This document shows positions 33,997 to 42,727 of a stretch of DNA of 64,000 nt, piece after piece. Below the pieces are notes generated by a model. That model was not told the DNA's origin. It did not search any database and worked only from the letters and a program-made list of their open reading frames with translations. The stretch spans positions 13,091 through 77,090 of the forward strand of contig JAZUAN010000053.1 in the NCBI GenBank assembly GCA_045638005.1, written 5' to 3'. Position numbers and translations under genes: made by a program. How positions within the stretch are numbered: the first letter of the stretch is position 1; each line of letters begins with the position of its first letter. This stretch comes from URNF01 sp045638005 (GTDB lineage: Bacteria; Bacillota; Clostridia; Oscillospirales; Acutalibacteraceae).

Positions 33997-34848
33997 TTAC
34001 AGATTGTTCTGCATCTTAGCAGCAGTAAGCGTGTTTTTCATTAACATCGCAATGGTCATGGGACCGACGCCGCCGGGCACGGGGGTGATATAGCCCGCAA
34101 TCGGCTCCACGTTATCAAAATCCACATCACCGCACAGCTTGCCGTTTTCGTCTCTGTCCATACCGACGTCAATAACGGCGGCACCGGGTTTGACCATATC
34201 CGCGGTGATAAATTTCGGTCTGCCGACGGCGGCGACCAAAATATCCGCAGTGCGGCAGATCTCTTTCAGGTTCTGCGTGCGGGAATGGCAGATGGTGACC
34301 GTGCCGTTTTTCTGTAAAAGCAGCATCGCCATCGGTTTGCCGACGATGTTACTTCTGCCGACCACTACACAGTTTTTGCCCTCTACCTCTACGTTGGTGC
34401 GAGCAAGCAGTTCCATCACGCCCGCGGGGGTACAGGGCAGGAAAGTATGATCGCCGATCATAATATGTCCTACATTGGAAGCGTGGAACGCGTCCACATC
34501 CTTGTCCGGTGAAATCGCTTCGATGACAGTCTTATCGGACAGCGGTTTGGGTAGCGGCAGCTGACACAAAATGCCGTGAATATCCTTTCGTTCATTCAAC
34601 TCTGCTACCACTTTGAGCAACTGCTCCTCAGTGGTATCGGCAGGCAGAGTGATCTCCTCGGAATAAAAGCCAACCTCCGCACACGCTTTTTTCTTGTTAT
34701 TCACATAAATGCGGGAAGCAGGATCGTCTCCCACCAAAATGACCGCAAGGCCGGGGGTGACACCTTGTTTTTTCATTTGTACAACCTCATTAGCAACCTC
34801 CGCGCGCACCGCGGCAGAAATCGCTTTGCCATCAATTCTCACTGCCAT
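33997..34848 (-). CDS. folD: Methylenetetrahydrofolate dehydrogenase/cyclohydrolase FolD
   Basis: FolD interconverts 5,10-methylene- and 10-formyl-tetrahydrofolate in the cytoplasm using NADP. The 283 residues match the family: the active-site segment YVNNKKKACAEVGF near 51-64 with the catalytic lysine, QLPLPKPL near 97, the DKDVDAFH loop near 119 and the nucleotide-binding VVGRSNIVGKPMA near 160. ATG 34848 follows GGAGGAGAAAGACG and is chosen over longer openings. Its first 17 bases overlap the end of lgt, so the two are translated in series from one message. Confidence 0.96.
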   Translation of the reverse strand: MAVRIDGKAISAAVRAEVANEVVQMKKQGVTPGLAVILVGDDPASRIYVNNKKKACAEVGFYSEEITLPADTTEEQLLKVVAELNERKDIHGILCQLPLPKPLSDKTVIEAISPDKDVDAFHASNVGHIMIGDHTFLPCTPAGVMELLARTNVEVEGKNCVVVGRSNIVGKPMAMLLLQKNGTVTICHSRTQNLKEICRTADILVAAVGRPKFITADMVKPGAAVIDVGMDRDENGKLCGDVDFDNVEPIAGYITPVPGGVGPMTIAMLMKNTLTAAKMQNNL

Positions 34849-35797
34849 CGTCTTTCTCCTCCATTTTATCTGTTTGTACTTCCGTCTTTGCAAGATACTC
34901 GTCAATCTCCATATCTTCACCGATCATGCTGCGTGCCGTTTGCTGAAACAAATCCTTTGGTGCACGCTCGTTGTAGGATTTGATGGCAAAATACAACGCA
35001 ATACCGCCGATGACACACAGCGCCGCTAACAGCTGTGACACACGCATGGTGCCCAGCATCAGGCTGTCAGTACGCAGTCCCTCGATCCAGAAACGACCGG
35101 CGCCGTACCAGATGATATAGAGGCAGAAAAGCTTACCTTTAAAGGTATAGGATTTCTTTGACAGGATATGTAGCAGTACAAATCCCGCAAGGCACCACAG
35201 CGACTCATACAAAAAGGTGGGGTGCACCGGCAGGGTGGTGTCATAGCCGTCCCCTTTGAGACCAAGGGAGATGATAGAGCCGGTCATGCCCCACGGCAGG
35301 GTGGTATTGCTACCAAACGCTTCTTGGTTGAAGAAGTTGCCCCATCTGCCGAGACATTGCCCGATAAAAAAGCCGATAGAAGCCAGATCAAATGCCGCGA
35401 GCGTATTGATCTTTTTGATTCGACACATCCAAAGACCTGTCACAAACGCGCCGATTACCGCGCCGTAAATGGCAAGACCGCCGTCCCAGACGCGAAGTAC
35501 TTTCAGCGGATCCTCCCAGAAGGTGGAGATGCCGTCATAAAACAAAATATAATAGATGCGGGCACCCAACACCGAAAGGACCGCTGCGACCAGCACCGCG
35601 TCGGTCAAAGGATCCAATTCAATGCCAAAGCGCGGCTTCGCATATCGCACGGCATATAAAACCGCCAGCAAAAAGCCCAGTGCGATCATCACCCCGTACC
35701 AGTGAACGGAAAACGGCATGCCAAATATGGTGAACTCTGCTAAAACAGGGTTTACATCTATCGTCCAGCCAAGAGCAGGAAATTCAATATATTCCAT
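34832..35797 (-). CDS. lgt: Prolipoprotein diacylglyceryl transferase
   Basis: Lgt attaches diacylglycerol to the lipobox cysteine of prolipoproteins at the membrane; the GH25 lipoprotein at 22270 would be one substrate. The 321-residue protein has about seven membrane helices and the family segment GQCLGRWGNFFNQEAFG near residue 130, with the essential arginine, and VHPTFLYESLW near 184. A charged tail of about 45 residues follows the last helix, ending MEEKDDGSEN. AAGGAGGC precedes ATG 35797. It overlaps folD and follows the M16 pair by 13 bases, implying one operon. Confidence 0.95.
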   Translation of the reverse strand: MEYIEFPALGWTIDVNPVLAEFTIFGMPFSVHWYGVMIALGFLLAVLYAVRYAKPRFGIELDPLTDAVLVAAVLSVLGARIYYILFYDGISTFWEDPLKVLRVWDGGLAIYGAVIGAFVTGLWMCRIKKINTLAAFDLASIGFFIGQCLGRWGNFFNQEAFGSNTTLPWGMTGSIISLGLKGDGYDTTLPVHPTFLYESLWCLAGFVLLHILSKKSYTFKGKLFCLYIIWYGAGRFWIEGLRTDSLMLGTMRVSQLLAALCVIGGIALYFAIKSYNERAPKDLFQQTARSMIGEDMEIDEYLAKTEVQTDKMEEKDDGSEN

Positions 35798-35810
35798 AAA
35801 AAAGCCTCCT

Positions 35811-37097
35811 TTAACAATTGGGAGAAATACAGGGCTTCACCACCGACATTGCCATGTTTTCGGTGAGCAAGCACTCGTTCAATACACGATATACAGATTG
35901 TACATCAAGAGACGCCACACTGTCAATAAGTTTGAAAGGCTTTCTGCCGTAGAAATGATCATCCAACAGCCAATCACCGCAATTTTCCACGTCATTAAGT
36001 CCTGCAATGAGTCTGCCGTACAACGCGTTTCGTTCTTCCGTGAACCGCGTTTGGTCGATACCCTCCCTTTTGACACGGTCGATCTCCAAGATGAGTGCCC
36101 GTGCGACAGCATCCGGATCGCAGGTCTCACCGCTAAACAGAAATGCAGCATACCCGCTGCCCTCAAAATACCCACTGCCGAAGGTCTCGTTGATAAGCCC
36201 TCCCTCCATCAAATGGGTATACAGCGCAGAACCTCTGCCCGCAAGCAATTCGAGCAACACCTCCGCCGCCATCAGTTCCTCTGCATTGTGCAAATACCCT
36301 TTTGCGACCGGCTCTTTAAAACCGATATAAAAAAGCGGTGAACTGATAGGCATGGTATCCTCGCTGCGGTGCGTTTCCACCGCGGTCGGCTCCTCCACCG
36401 CCTGTCTCTCCAATGTGAACGGCTTTGCCGGCTTTAACGTCTCATCCGCAACATACTCCACAAGTTCTTTTGTAATATTGCCGCTGACCACCAAAGCCAT
36501 GTTATGCAAATTATAAAATGTATGATAGCAATCATACAGCAATTCCGGTGTAATCTTTGCAATCGACTCTACCGTGCCGGCAATATCTATCCGTACAGGA
36601 TGGTTTTTATACAGCATTTGCAGTACACGGAACATCGCAAGGCGGTCAGGGTCATCCTCGCACATGCGGATCTCCTGACCGATGATGCCGCGTTCTTTTT
36701 CCACATTTTCCGGTGTGAAATACGGATCCTGCACAAAATCCAGCAAAATCCGCAGAGAAGCTTCTACGTTATCGGTGCAGGAAAAGAGGTATGCCGTCTG
36801 TCCGAAGCCGGTATAGGCATTTGCAGATGCACCGGTAGCGGCATATTTCTGAAACGCGTCACAATCCTCGTTTTCAAACAGTTTATGCTCCAAATAATGC
36901 GCGATACCCGCGGGCACCGTAAGCGGCTTACCATCCACCTGAAAGGTGGTATCCACCGAACCGTAGCGGGTAGCGATCACGGCATAGGTGGAGGTGTATC
37001 CCGCTTTTGGGAGCACGTAAATCGGCAATCCGGTGGGATGCACCCCTTTGAAAACCGTTTCACCCGTACGGGGAACGGTTATCTCATTCCATTTCAT
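35811..37097 (-). CDS. M16-family zinc peptidase (YmfH-like)
   Basis: The 428-residue protein is an M16 metallopeptidase with the inverted zinc motif HxxEH seen as HYLEH at residues 67-71 and a distal glutamate in EKERGIIGQEIRM near 135-147. It has the two-lobed M16 fold (about 20-220 and 225-428). In Firmicutes such genes come as a pair with a partner lacking the motif, here encoded just upstream, and the pair probably forms a heterodimer that degrades peptides. Exact substrates are not known. Its ATG overlaps the partner stop by four bases (ATGA). Confidence 0.88.
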   Translation of the reverse strand: MKWNEITVPRTGETVFKGVHPTGLPIYVLPKAGYTSTYAVIATRYGSVDTTFQVDGKPLTVPAGIAHYLEHKLFENEDCDAFQKYAATGASANAYTGFGQTAYLFSCTDNVEASLRILLDFVQDPYFTPENVEKERGIIGQEIRMCEDDPDRLAMFRVLQMLYKNHPVRIDIAGTVESIAKITPELLYDCYHTFYNLHNMALVVSGNITKELVEYVADETLKPAKPFTLERQAVEEPTAVETHRSEDTMPISSPLFYIGFKEPVAKGYLHNAEELMAAEVLLELLAGRGSALYTHLMEGGLINETFGSGYFEGSGYAAFLFSGETCDPDAVARALILEIDRVKREGIDQTRFTEERNALYGRLIAGLNDVENCGDWLLDDHFYGRKPFKLIDSVASLDVQSVYRVLNECLLTENMAMSVVKPCISPNC

Positions 37098-38383
37098 GCG
37101 TTATCCTCCTCCGGCAATACCGTAAACACCGCTGCCAGCGTCACCGTGTTTGCGAGCGCGACAATCTGCTCTTTTGTGACCTTTTGCATCATCAAGACCG
37201 TTTCCTGTACACTGCGAAACGGCGGGCACAGCGTTTGCCCCATAAACCAGCTAATCTGCGTGCTCTGCAGATTTTCTCCGTCCTTCAAATGATTGATAAC
37301 GTACCGTCTGGCACTTTCAAGATCCTCATCCGAAAAATCGCCGCAGCGGATATGATCCAGCTGTCGTAAAATTTCGGCTTCCGCACGCCCGACATTCGCG
37401 GCATCCACGCCGCTATCCACCGTCAAAACACCCTTGACACGTTCAAAGCTTGAACCGCAATAATAACAAAGACTCATCTTTTCACGCACATTAGAGAACA
37501 ATAGCGACGACGGTGTGCCGCCGAACAAAGCAGACAACAACCGCGCGGTCATCACGCTTTGCGTGTCCGGCTCATGCGCCTGCATACGGAAGGTCATCAC
37601 CAATTTTGCCTGGTTGACCTGTATACGAGTAAAGCCGCGTCGCGGGTTTTCCAGAGGCGTGAAATCTGTAACCGTCTTTCCGGCATACGGCGCGCGTGCG
37701 ATACCGTCAAATGCCGTGCGGATACACGCTTTTACCGCCTCGCCGTCATCGGCACCGGCATAAAACCATTGAAACACCGCGGTTTTCAGCATGCTTTTCC
37801 ATGCTGCGGTGATACTTTCACGCGTAAGCGCCTCTGCGGTCTCCATCGTGCCGCAAGCGGGAACACCGTACGGCTCGCCGGATGCCAGCAGGGCGTCGCA
37901 TTGCATACGCGCATACGCGCGCTTATCGTTGATGGCAGCGGCGATGCGCTCTTTTAAACAGCGTTTTTCCTGCTCCACGTCGACAGCGTCAAACAGACCG
38001 TCTGCCGACAGATGCGGGCAAAACAGCATTTCACACAATAGTTGAGCACAGGCGGTGACCACGTCTTCCCCTGCAAGTGCAAAACTGTTTTCGATGCAGG
38101 AAACGCTGAGGGTGATCACCTGATGATCGCCGAGTCGCTGTACACCACCCATAACGGCAGCGCCGTACAAGCGGCTTTGTCGCCTGTGCAGCGCGATCAT
38201 ATTGGGAGAATGTGCCGTCGCATGGGTAAGCAGCTCCGGTAAAATCGCATATGCAGCTGCCGTCTCCTCTTTCAGCGGTAAAAAAATGCCCACCGACAAG
38301 CGGCTGGTTTTAAAGCGGTTATCTCTTAGAGGTAAATACCCCACGCCATCTGCCAGCATCATATTTTGTATAGTCATATCCAT
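37094..38383 (-). CDS. Inactive M16-family partner protein (YmfF-like)
   Basis: About 429 residues with the M16 fold but no zinc motif: at the matching place the chain reads LLTHATAHS, not HxxEH. It is therefore expected to be a non-catalytic partner of the YmfH-like peptidase next to it, as in paired bacterial M16 systems. Starts at GTG 38386, ATG 38383 and ATG 38377 share the AGGAGAAG ribosome site; ATG 38383 is a compromise. It comes first in the operon with ymfH-like, lgt and folD genes. Confidence 0.84.
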   Translation of the reverse strand: MDMTIQNMMLADGVGYLPLRDNRFKTSRLSVGIFLPLKEETAAAYAILPELLTHATAHSPNMIALHRRQSRLYGAAVMGGVQRLGDHQVITLSVSCIENSFALAGEDVVTACAQLLCEMLFCPHLSADGLFDAVDVEQEKRCLKERIAAAINDKRAYARMQCDALLASGEPYGVPACGTMETAEALTRESITAAWKSMLKTAVFQWFYAGADDGEAVKACIRTAFDGIARAPYAGKTVTDFTPLENPRRGFTRIQVNQAKLVMTFRMQAHEPDTQSVMTARLLSALFGGTPSSLLFSNVREKMSLCYYCGSSFERVKGVLTVDSGVDAANVGRAEAEILRQLDHIRCGDFSDEDLESARRYVINHLKDGENLQSTQISWFMGQTLCPPFRSVQETVLMMQKVTKEQIVALANTVTLAAVFTVLPEEDNA

Positions 38384-38462
38384 CACTTCTCCTAGAACAC
38401 CGTTTTGAAAAGGCGGATTATTTGTGTTATTGTTTTGCCCATTCTGTCAAAGAAAATGAAAA

Positions 38463-38490
38463 GCGGCGAAGGATAGTTTCCCTGCGCCGC
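38463..38490 (-). terminator. Terminator of the capB-like gene
   Basis: GCGGCG (38463-38468) and CGCCGC (38485-38490) pair, with a further AGG/CCT inside, and on the minus strand the stem is followed by TTTTCATTTTC. Confidence 0.6.
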
Positions 38491-38497
38491 AATTTCT

Positions 38498-39220
38498 TTA
38501 TTTTCCGTATTTGTAGTCTTTGGATTTATAATATTTTTCGCGGTAGGTTCCCTTTTGCTGCTTCACGTCGGTGAGCAGCACACCCAAAATGCGACCCCCG
38601 ATATTTTCGATACTTTCCTGTGCAATGCGGAAATCGTCATAGGTGGTTTGCCCCTCACGCGCTATGAGCAACATACCGGCGATCTCGTTGCTGAGCATCA
38701 ACACGTCCGCCACCAGATTAACCGGCGGGGTATCGATAAAGATATAATCGTATTTCTGTTCCGCCTCGCGCAACAACGCCACCATCGCGTCAGAGCACAT
38801 CAACTCCTGCGGGTTGGGCGGCAAGGGACCGGAGGGCAGCACATCCAAATTGGGTGCTACCTGCTTTACCACCGCTTCTTCCAAGGTCTGCATGCCGCTG
38901 AGCACCTTGGAAAGACCGTCCGCGCGACTTACGCGGAAAATACGATCGAGGGTGGGGTTGCGCATATCCCCATCAATGACCAGTACCTTAAAATTGGTCT
39001 GCGCCATAACGATAGAGAGATTGGCAGAAGTGGTAGATTTACCCGCATGCGGCTCAGCACTGGTAATCGCCACAGATCTGCGATCGGAGGTCGCCAGCGT
39101 AAACAACAGGTTGGTACGCAATGTTTTATAAGATTCTACAATATGGAACGGTTTGGCATCATTCTTTTTGGCGTCAGCAGATATCTCCGTTACCGTTTTC
39201 TTCTTTGCTTTTTCTTCCAT
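38498..39220 (-). CDS. Bacterial tyrosine kinase of the CapB/CpsD/EpsB type
   Basis: BY-kinases of this group autophosphorylate on C-terminal tyrosines and control polysaccharide export. The 240-residue protein has Walker A SAEPHAGKST (about 54-63), Walker A' VLVIDGDMRNP (about 79-89), Walker B IFIDTPP (about 154) and a tail with five tyrosines, YREKYYKSKDYKYGK. The RxLRTN-like motif YKTLRTNLLF near 31-40 mediates ring assembly. It needs a membrane activator, the CapA-like protein encoded 19 bases upstream. No glycosyltransferases or polymerases are adjacent, so its target in this genome is unknown. Confidence 0.93.
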   Translation of the reverse strand: MEEKAKKKTVTEISADAKKNDAKPFHIVESYKTLRTNLLFTLATSDRRSVAITSAEPHAGKSTTSANLSIVMAQTNFKVLVIDGDMRNPTLDRIFRVSRADGLSKVLSGMQTLEEAVVKQVAPNLDVLPSGPLPPNPQELMCSDAMVALLREAEQKYDYIFIDTPPVNLVADVLMLSNEIAGMLLIAREGQTTYDDFRIAQESIENIGGRILGVLLTDVKQQKGTYREKYYKSKDYKYGK

Positions 39221-39239
39221 GATATCTTCCTCCGGAGGA

Positions 39240-39905
39240 TCACATATTCAAGGTGGGGATCTCTCCCAGCACCGGCAGATCGGTAATACAGCGTAAATCC
39301 TCTTTGTCACGTATGGTGGTATCCGCTAAGTAAATCACAAACACAATCAAAAGTGCCAGCGCAAAACCTCCGGCAGCACCCATCAAGCTGTTGCGCAACA
39401 CATTCGGGCCGGTCTTGACAGCGGGCGGAACATCACCCAACGCGGTAACCACACCCGAGTTGACCGTATCATACAGCATCTCCGGCGCGACATCACACAC
39501 CGCCTGGCAAATACCTTGAGACAGCACCGCATCAGAGGTAGTTGCACGCAAGATGATGATAGCCGAATCTTCTGAAACCGATACCGATAACGCGCTCGCT
39601 ATTTGCGAAACCGTAGCGGGAACGGTCATTCGCTCAGCGGCTATCTTTGACGTTTCAACATCCCGCAGAATGACCGCATAACTATTGGTCAACATGCACG
39701 ATGCATACAGGTTACTGGAAGTGGCGATACCGGTATCGTTTTCCGTGTTCTGTACATACAGCGAAACACTCGCCGTATAGGTATCCTCCACAAAAAACAC
39801 GGTATACGCGGAAGCGAGCAACGCACCGCAAACCAAGCCCAACAGCATCCACTTTAATCTCAACAAGAAGAGCTCTAATAGAGCATCCATTGTAATTCTA
39901 TGCAT
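39240..39905 (-). CDS. Wzz/CapA-like chain-length determinant and kinase activator
   Basis: The 221-residue protein has membrane helices near residues 17-37 and 190-213 and an outside region between them that starts VEDTYTASVSLYVQNT, the usual Wzz pattern. The short cytoplasmic end after the second helix (IRDKEDLRCITDLPVLGEIP) is of the kind that activates the CapB kinase. ATG 39905 follows CGGAGGA. The promoter at 39946-39974 is consensus-like, and an inverted repeat AACATT/AATGTT (39926-39931, 39939-39944) lies just after the start point. Together with the kinase it forms a two-gene unit. Confidence 0.9.
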   Translation of the reverse strand: MHRITMDALLELFLLRLKWMLLGLVCGALLASAYTVFFVEDTYTASVSLYVQNTENDTGIATSSNLYASCMLTNSYAVILRDVETSKIAAERMTVPATVSQIASALSVSVSEDSAIIILRATTSDAVLSQGICQAVCDVAPEMLYDTVNSGVVTALGDVPPAVKTGPNVLRNSLMGAAGGFALALLIVFVIYLADTTIRDKEDLRCITDLPVLGEIPTLNM

Positions 39906-39945
39906 AATCGATCCTCCGAGGTTTTAACATTTACATACAATGTTG

Positions 39946-39974
39946 ATTATACAAAATTGAAAGAGCGGTGTCAA
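39946..39974 (-). promoter_or_regulatory. Consensus promoter of the CapA/CapB unit
   Basis: On the minus strand TTGACA (39974-39969) and TATAAT (39951-39946) with a 17-base spacer are a perfect sigma-A promoter. Confidence 0.9.
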
Positions 39975-39998
39975 TGGTTTTCTTTTGTAATATTTAAC

Positions 39999-40027
39999 TT
40001 TACAATTTTCAAAAGGCTTGTTATACT
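39999..40027 (+). promoter_or_regulatory. Promoter of azlCD
   Basis: TTTACA (39999-40004) and TATACT (40022-40027) are 17 bases apart, 36 bases before azlC. Confidence 0.75.
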
Positions 40028-40062
40028 CTACAAAGAACATTTCAAAAGGAAGCGAATATAGT

Positions 40063-40773
40063 ATGAAATCTACCGCCTTCACCCAAGGCATGCGGGACGG
40101 ATTGCCGATAGGGCTCGGCTATTTTGCCGTCTCCTTTTCGCTGGGCATTGCCGCCAGAAGTGCCGGCCTTACCGCATTCGAGGGCTTTTTTGCCAGTTTA
40201 TTCACCAACGCCTCCGCCGGCGAGCACGTGGTGTTTTCTTTGATCGGCGCAGGCACCACCGTCCTGGAAATTATTCTTATCACCCTTATCACCAACGCGC
40301 GATATTTGTTGATGAGCTGTGCTTTGAGCCAGCGTCTTTCTCCTGAGACCCCCATGCGGCATCGCCTTTTGATCGGCGCGGACGTGACCGACGAATTGTT
40401 CGGTATTGCTATTGCGAGGAAAGGGTATTTGGAACCTACGTACTATTTCGGCGCCATGGTCACCTCTATCCCCTTTTGGGCAACCGGCACGGCGCTGGGC
40501 ATCGTGATGGGAAATCTGTTGCCGCTGAGAGTTGTCAGTGCGCTGAGCGTTGCGCTTTACGGTATGTTCCTTGCTGTAATCATTCCGCCCTCACGCAAAA
40601 ATAGGGTGGTAGCAATCCTGGTGGTCATTAGTTTTCTTTTGAGCTTTCTCGCCGCGAAGTTGCCTGCAATCAGCACATTATCTGAGGGCAACCGCACCAT
40701 TTTGCTCACCGTACTGATCGCAGGTGCTGCGGCGCTGCTGTTCCCCGTGAAAGAAGGTGATGAGAATGGCTGA
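40063..40773 (+). CDS. azlC: AzlC-family branched-chain amino acid exporter, large subunit
   Basis: AzlC with AzlD exports branched-chain amino acids and analogues across the membrane. The 236 residues form about seven helices and carry the family start FTQGMRDGLPIGLGYFAVSFSLG in key parts GLPIGLGYFAVS. ATG 40063 follows AAAAGGAAGCG. AzlD begins inside its last codons. No amino-acid synthesis genes for this branch are near, and no Lrp-type regulator was found, so induction is unknown. Confidence 0.93.
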   Translation: MKSTAFTQGMRDGLPIGLGYFAVSFSLGIAARSAGLTAFEGFFASLFTNASAGEHVVFSLIGAGTTVLEIILITLITNARYLLMSCALSQRLSPETPMRHRLLIGADVTDELFGIAIARKGYLEPTYYFGAMVTSIPFWATGTALGIVMGNLLPLRVVSALSVALYGMFLAVIIPPSRKNRVVAILVVISFLLSFLAAKLPAISTLSEGNRTILLTVLIAGAAALLFPVKEGDENG

Positions 40774-41071
40774 ACGACTGTTATATATCGGTGTCATGAT
40801 CGTGACCACCTATCTCATCCGTGTATTACCGTTCACCCTCATCCGTAAACCCATTCAAAATCAGTTCATCCGTTCCTTTTTGTACTATGTACCATATGTC
40901 ACCCTCGCGGTGATGACCTTCCCCGCCATTATTGAAGCCACCGGCTCTCCTATTGCGGGTGCTATCGCACTTATCGTGGGCATCGCCGCCGCTTTTTGCG
41001 GTTTGGGGTTGCTGCCGGTCGCCGCTATCTGCTGTGCGGTGGTATTTATTGCGGAGTTGTTTTTATTATAA
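40766..41071 (+). CDS. azlD: AzlD-family transporter small subunit
   Basis: The 101-residue protein has about four helices and the AzlD landmark TYLIRVLPF near residues 14-22. It works together with AzlC. GTG 40757 and ATG 40760 are in frame, but AGAAGG lies eight bases before ATG 40766, which is chosen. It overlaps the end of azlC by eight bases. Confidence 0.9.
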   Translation: MAERLLYIGVMIVTTYLIRVLPFTLIRKPIQNQFIRSFLYYVPYVTLAVMTFPAIIEATGSPIAGAIALIVGIAAAFCGLGLLPVAAICCAVVFIAELFLL

Positions 41072-41109
41072 AAAATCCGCAACATCCTTTGTGCCGGCAA
41101 CATTATGCA

Positions 41110-41138
41110 TTGACCGAAAAACATATCTATGGTATGCT
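41110..41138 (+). promoter_or_regulatory. Promoter before the gene remnant at 41170
   Basis: TTGACC (41110-41115) and TATGCT (41133-41138) are 17 bases apart and precede AAGAAGG and ATG 41170. Confidence 0.55.
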
Positions 41139-41169
41139 ACGCTTGATAAGAATCCTAAGAAGGTTTCCC

Positions 41170-41368
41170 ATGAATACATATAGCGTTTGCACCGTAAAAC
41201 CCCCTGATAAACAAGTTGTTTTCGATCTGATGATCGAAAACCGTAGACACCACCTATCAGTTCAATCTGTTGGACAAGGGTAATGCATGGCAGCAAAAGT
41301 TCGACTATATGCAAGGCAAAGTCTTTGATGAAAACAGCGCCAATGTTAAATGGTTATCTTTTGATTGA
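41170..41368 (+). pseudogene. Remnant of an unrecognised small gene, frameshifted
   Basis: A promoter, the ribosome site AAGAAGG and ATG 41170 lead into a frame that stops at 41283 after about 25 plausible residues (MNTYSVCTVKPPDKQVVFDL). Near 41246 a second frame takes over (TYQFNLLDKGNAWQQKFDYM and on) and ends with TGA 41366-41368 before a strong terminator. The two halves together look like a shrunken gene; no family was recognised. Function is presumably lost. Confidence 0.5.
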
Positions 41369-41383
41369 TAAATTTTACAAACA

Positions 41384-41425
41384 AAAAAGGGCACAGACTT
41401 CATTCATGAAGTCTGTGCCCTTTTT
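41384..41425. terminator. Strong two-way terminator
   Basis: AAAAAGGGCACAGACTTCAT and ATGAAGTCTGTGCCCTTTTT pair over 20 bases. It serves the remnant at 41170 and whatever is read in from the pfkA side. Confidence 0.9.
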
Positions 41426-41433
41426 ATAGTTAT

Positions 41434-41550
41434 TCACTCTGCCGCTCTCAATCCGGTAAGTCTTTCAACTATCGGCAGCTCGTAGCACGGGAAATAGATA
41501 CCCCACGTCTCTCCCTCGTGTTGCAGTTCCAAAATATAATAGGTTTTCAT
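41434..41550 (-). other. Short open frame, 38 codons, probably the end of a lost gene
   Basis: The frame MKTYYILELQHEGETWGIYF and on, ending LTGLRAAE, looks protein-like and stays open upstream through QYKLWEDKYGFVN into the pfkA terminator. There is no clear ribosome site. It is likely debris of a gene once longer, in the same 560-base stretch as the remnant at 41170; the rest of this stretch holds only promoter and terminator signals. Confidence 0.35.
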
Positions 41551-41590
41551 GTTAACAAACCCGTACTTATCTTCCCACAGCTTATACTGA

Positions 41591-41622
41591 GAAAAAGCCG
41601 AAGCAACAAGTGCTTCGGCTTT
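41591..41622 (-). terminator. Terminator of pfkA
   Basis: AAAGCCGAAGCA (41594-41605) pairs with TGCTTCGGCTTT (41611-41622) and on the minus strand ends in five Ts, 13 bases past the pfkA stop. Confidence 0.88.
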
Positions 41623-41634
41623 GCTGTATTCTCA

Positions 41635-42600
41635 TCAGATGGAGATCTCGTGCGCCATTTTGTAGATGCTGATATCAAGGGTTTTTCTCATCGCAAGCGC
41701 TTCCTCGATATCAAAGTCTACAAGACGGTCGTTTTGCAGGGCAACCACGCGATTGCTCTTGCCTGCTTCCAACAATTTGACCGCCTGATAACCCATGCGG
41801 CTGGCAAGCACGCGATCGCGCACGGTGGGAGAACCGCCACGCTGTACGTGACCGAGAATGGTCGCGCGGGACTCAATGCCGGTTTCCGCTTCGATGCGTT
41901 TTGCCATGTCGGTAACCTTCATATCCACACCTTCGGCAACCACAACGATAAAGTGCTTTTTACCGGTGACAGCGGTGGCACGGATACGACCCAGGACATC
42001 TTTTTCAAAATCGAAGTCAACTTCGGGAATAATGATGCTGGTAGCACCCACGCCGATACCGACATTCAAAGCGATATAGCCGGCATGACGACCCATCACC
42101 TCAACAACCGAGCAACGGTCATGAGACTGGGAGGTGTCACGCAGCTTGTCCACCATATCGAGGGTGGTGTTCAAAGCGGTATCGTAACCAATGGTACGCT
42201 CGCAGCAGGAAATATCATTATCGATGGTACAGGGAATACCGATACAGGGAACGCCTCTGCGGGTCAAATCCTGCGCGCCGCGGAAAGAACCGTCACCGCC
42301 GCACACCACAACACCTTCAATACCGTGCTTTTTACAACTCTCAATCGCTTTCTGCATACCTTCCTCAGTGCAGAATTCGGGGCTGCGCGCGGAATACAGG
42401 AAGGTGCCACCGCGATGGATAATATCCGAAACGCTACGCAAGGTCATCGGCTGAATATCACCGCTGATGAGACCGTTGTAGCCACGGTACACACCCATAA
42501 CCTCCATACCGTCGTTAAGTGCAGTACGCACAACAGCACGCACAGCAGCATTCATGCCGGGGGCATCGCCGCCGCTGGTCAATACAGCAATTTTTTTCAT
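41635..42600 (-). CDS. pfkA: ATP-dependent 6-phosphofructokinase
   Basis: PfkA makes fructose 1,6-bisphosphate, the key step of glycolysis. The 321-residue protein is a standard bacterial ATP-type enzyme: TSGGDAPGMNAAVRA at the N-terminus, GGDGSFRGA near residue 103, where the glycine marks ATP rather than pyrophosphate use, the catalytic PCTIDNDI near 125 and VEVMGRHAGYIAL near 165. TAGGAGGAAC precedes ATG 42600. It lies 127 bases after dnaE, an arrangement common in Clostridia and probably the last gene of the hprK operon. Confidence 0.97.
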   Translation of the reverse strand: MKKIAVLTSGGDAPGMNAAVRAVVRTALNDGMEVMGVYRGYNGLISGDIQPMTLRSVSDIIHRGGTFLYSARSPEFCTEEGMQKAIESCKKHGIEGVVVCGGDGSFRGAQDLTRRGVPCIGIPCTIDNDISCCERTIGYDTALNTTLDMVDKLRDTSQSHDRCSVVEVMGRHAGYIALNVGIGVGATSIIIPEVDFDFEKDVLGRIRATAVTGKKHFIVVVAEGVDMKVTDMAKRIEAETGIESRATILGHVQRGGSPTVRDRVLASRMGYQAVKLLEAGKSNRVVALQNDRLVDFDIEEALAMRKTLDISIYKMAHEISI

Positions 42601-42727
42601 ATTGAGTTCCTCCTATCAGCAGGTTGCTGCAAAAAAAACAAGCAATAAAATGCGTGAATACAATCAAAGTGTATTATACGCAGATTTTTTTGAAATAGCA
42701 AGACATTTTCGCAGGTTTTGTTAAATT

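Noticed and set aside
41518..42648. 376-codon plus-strand frame opposite pfkA
   Set aside because: Antisense to a fully conserved phosphofructokinase; composition is that of a shadow frame.
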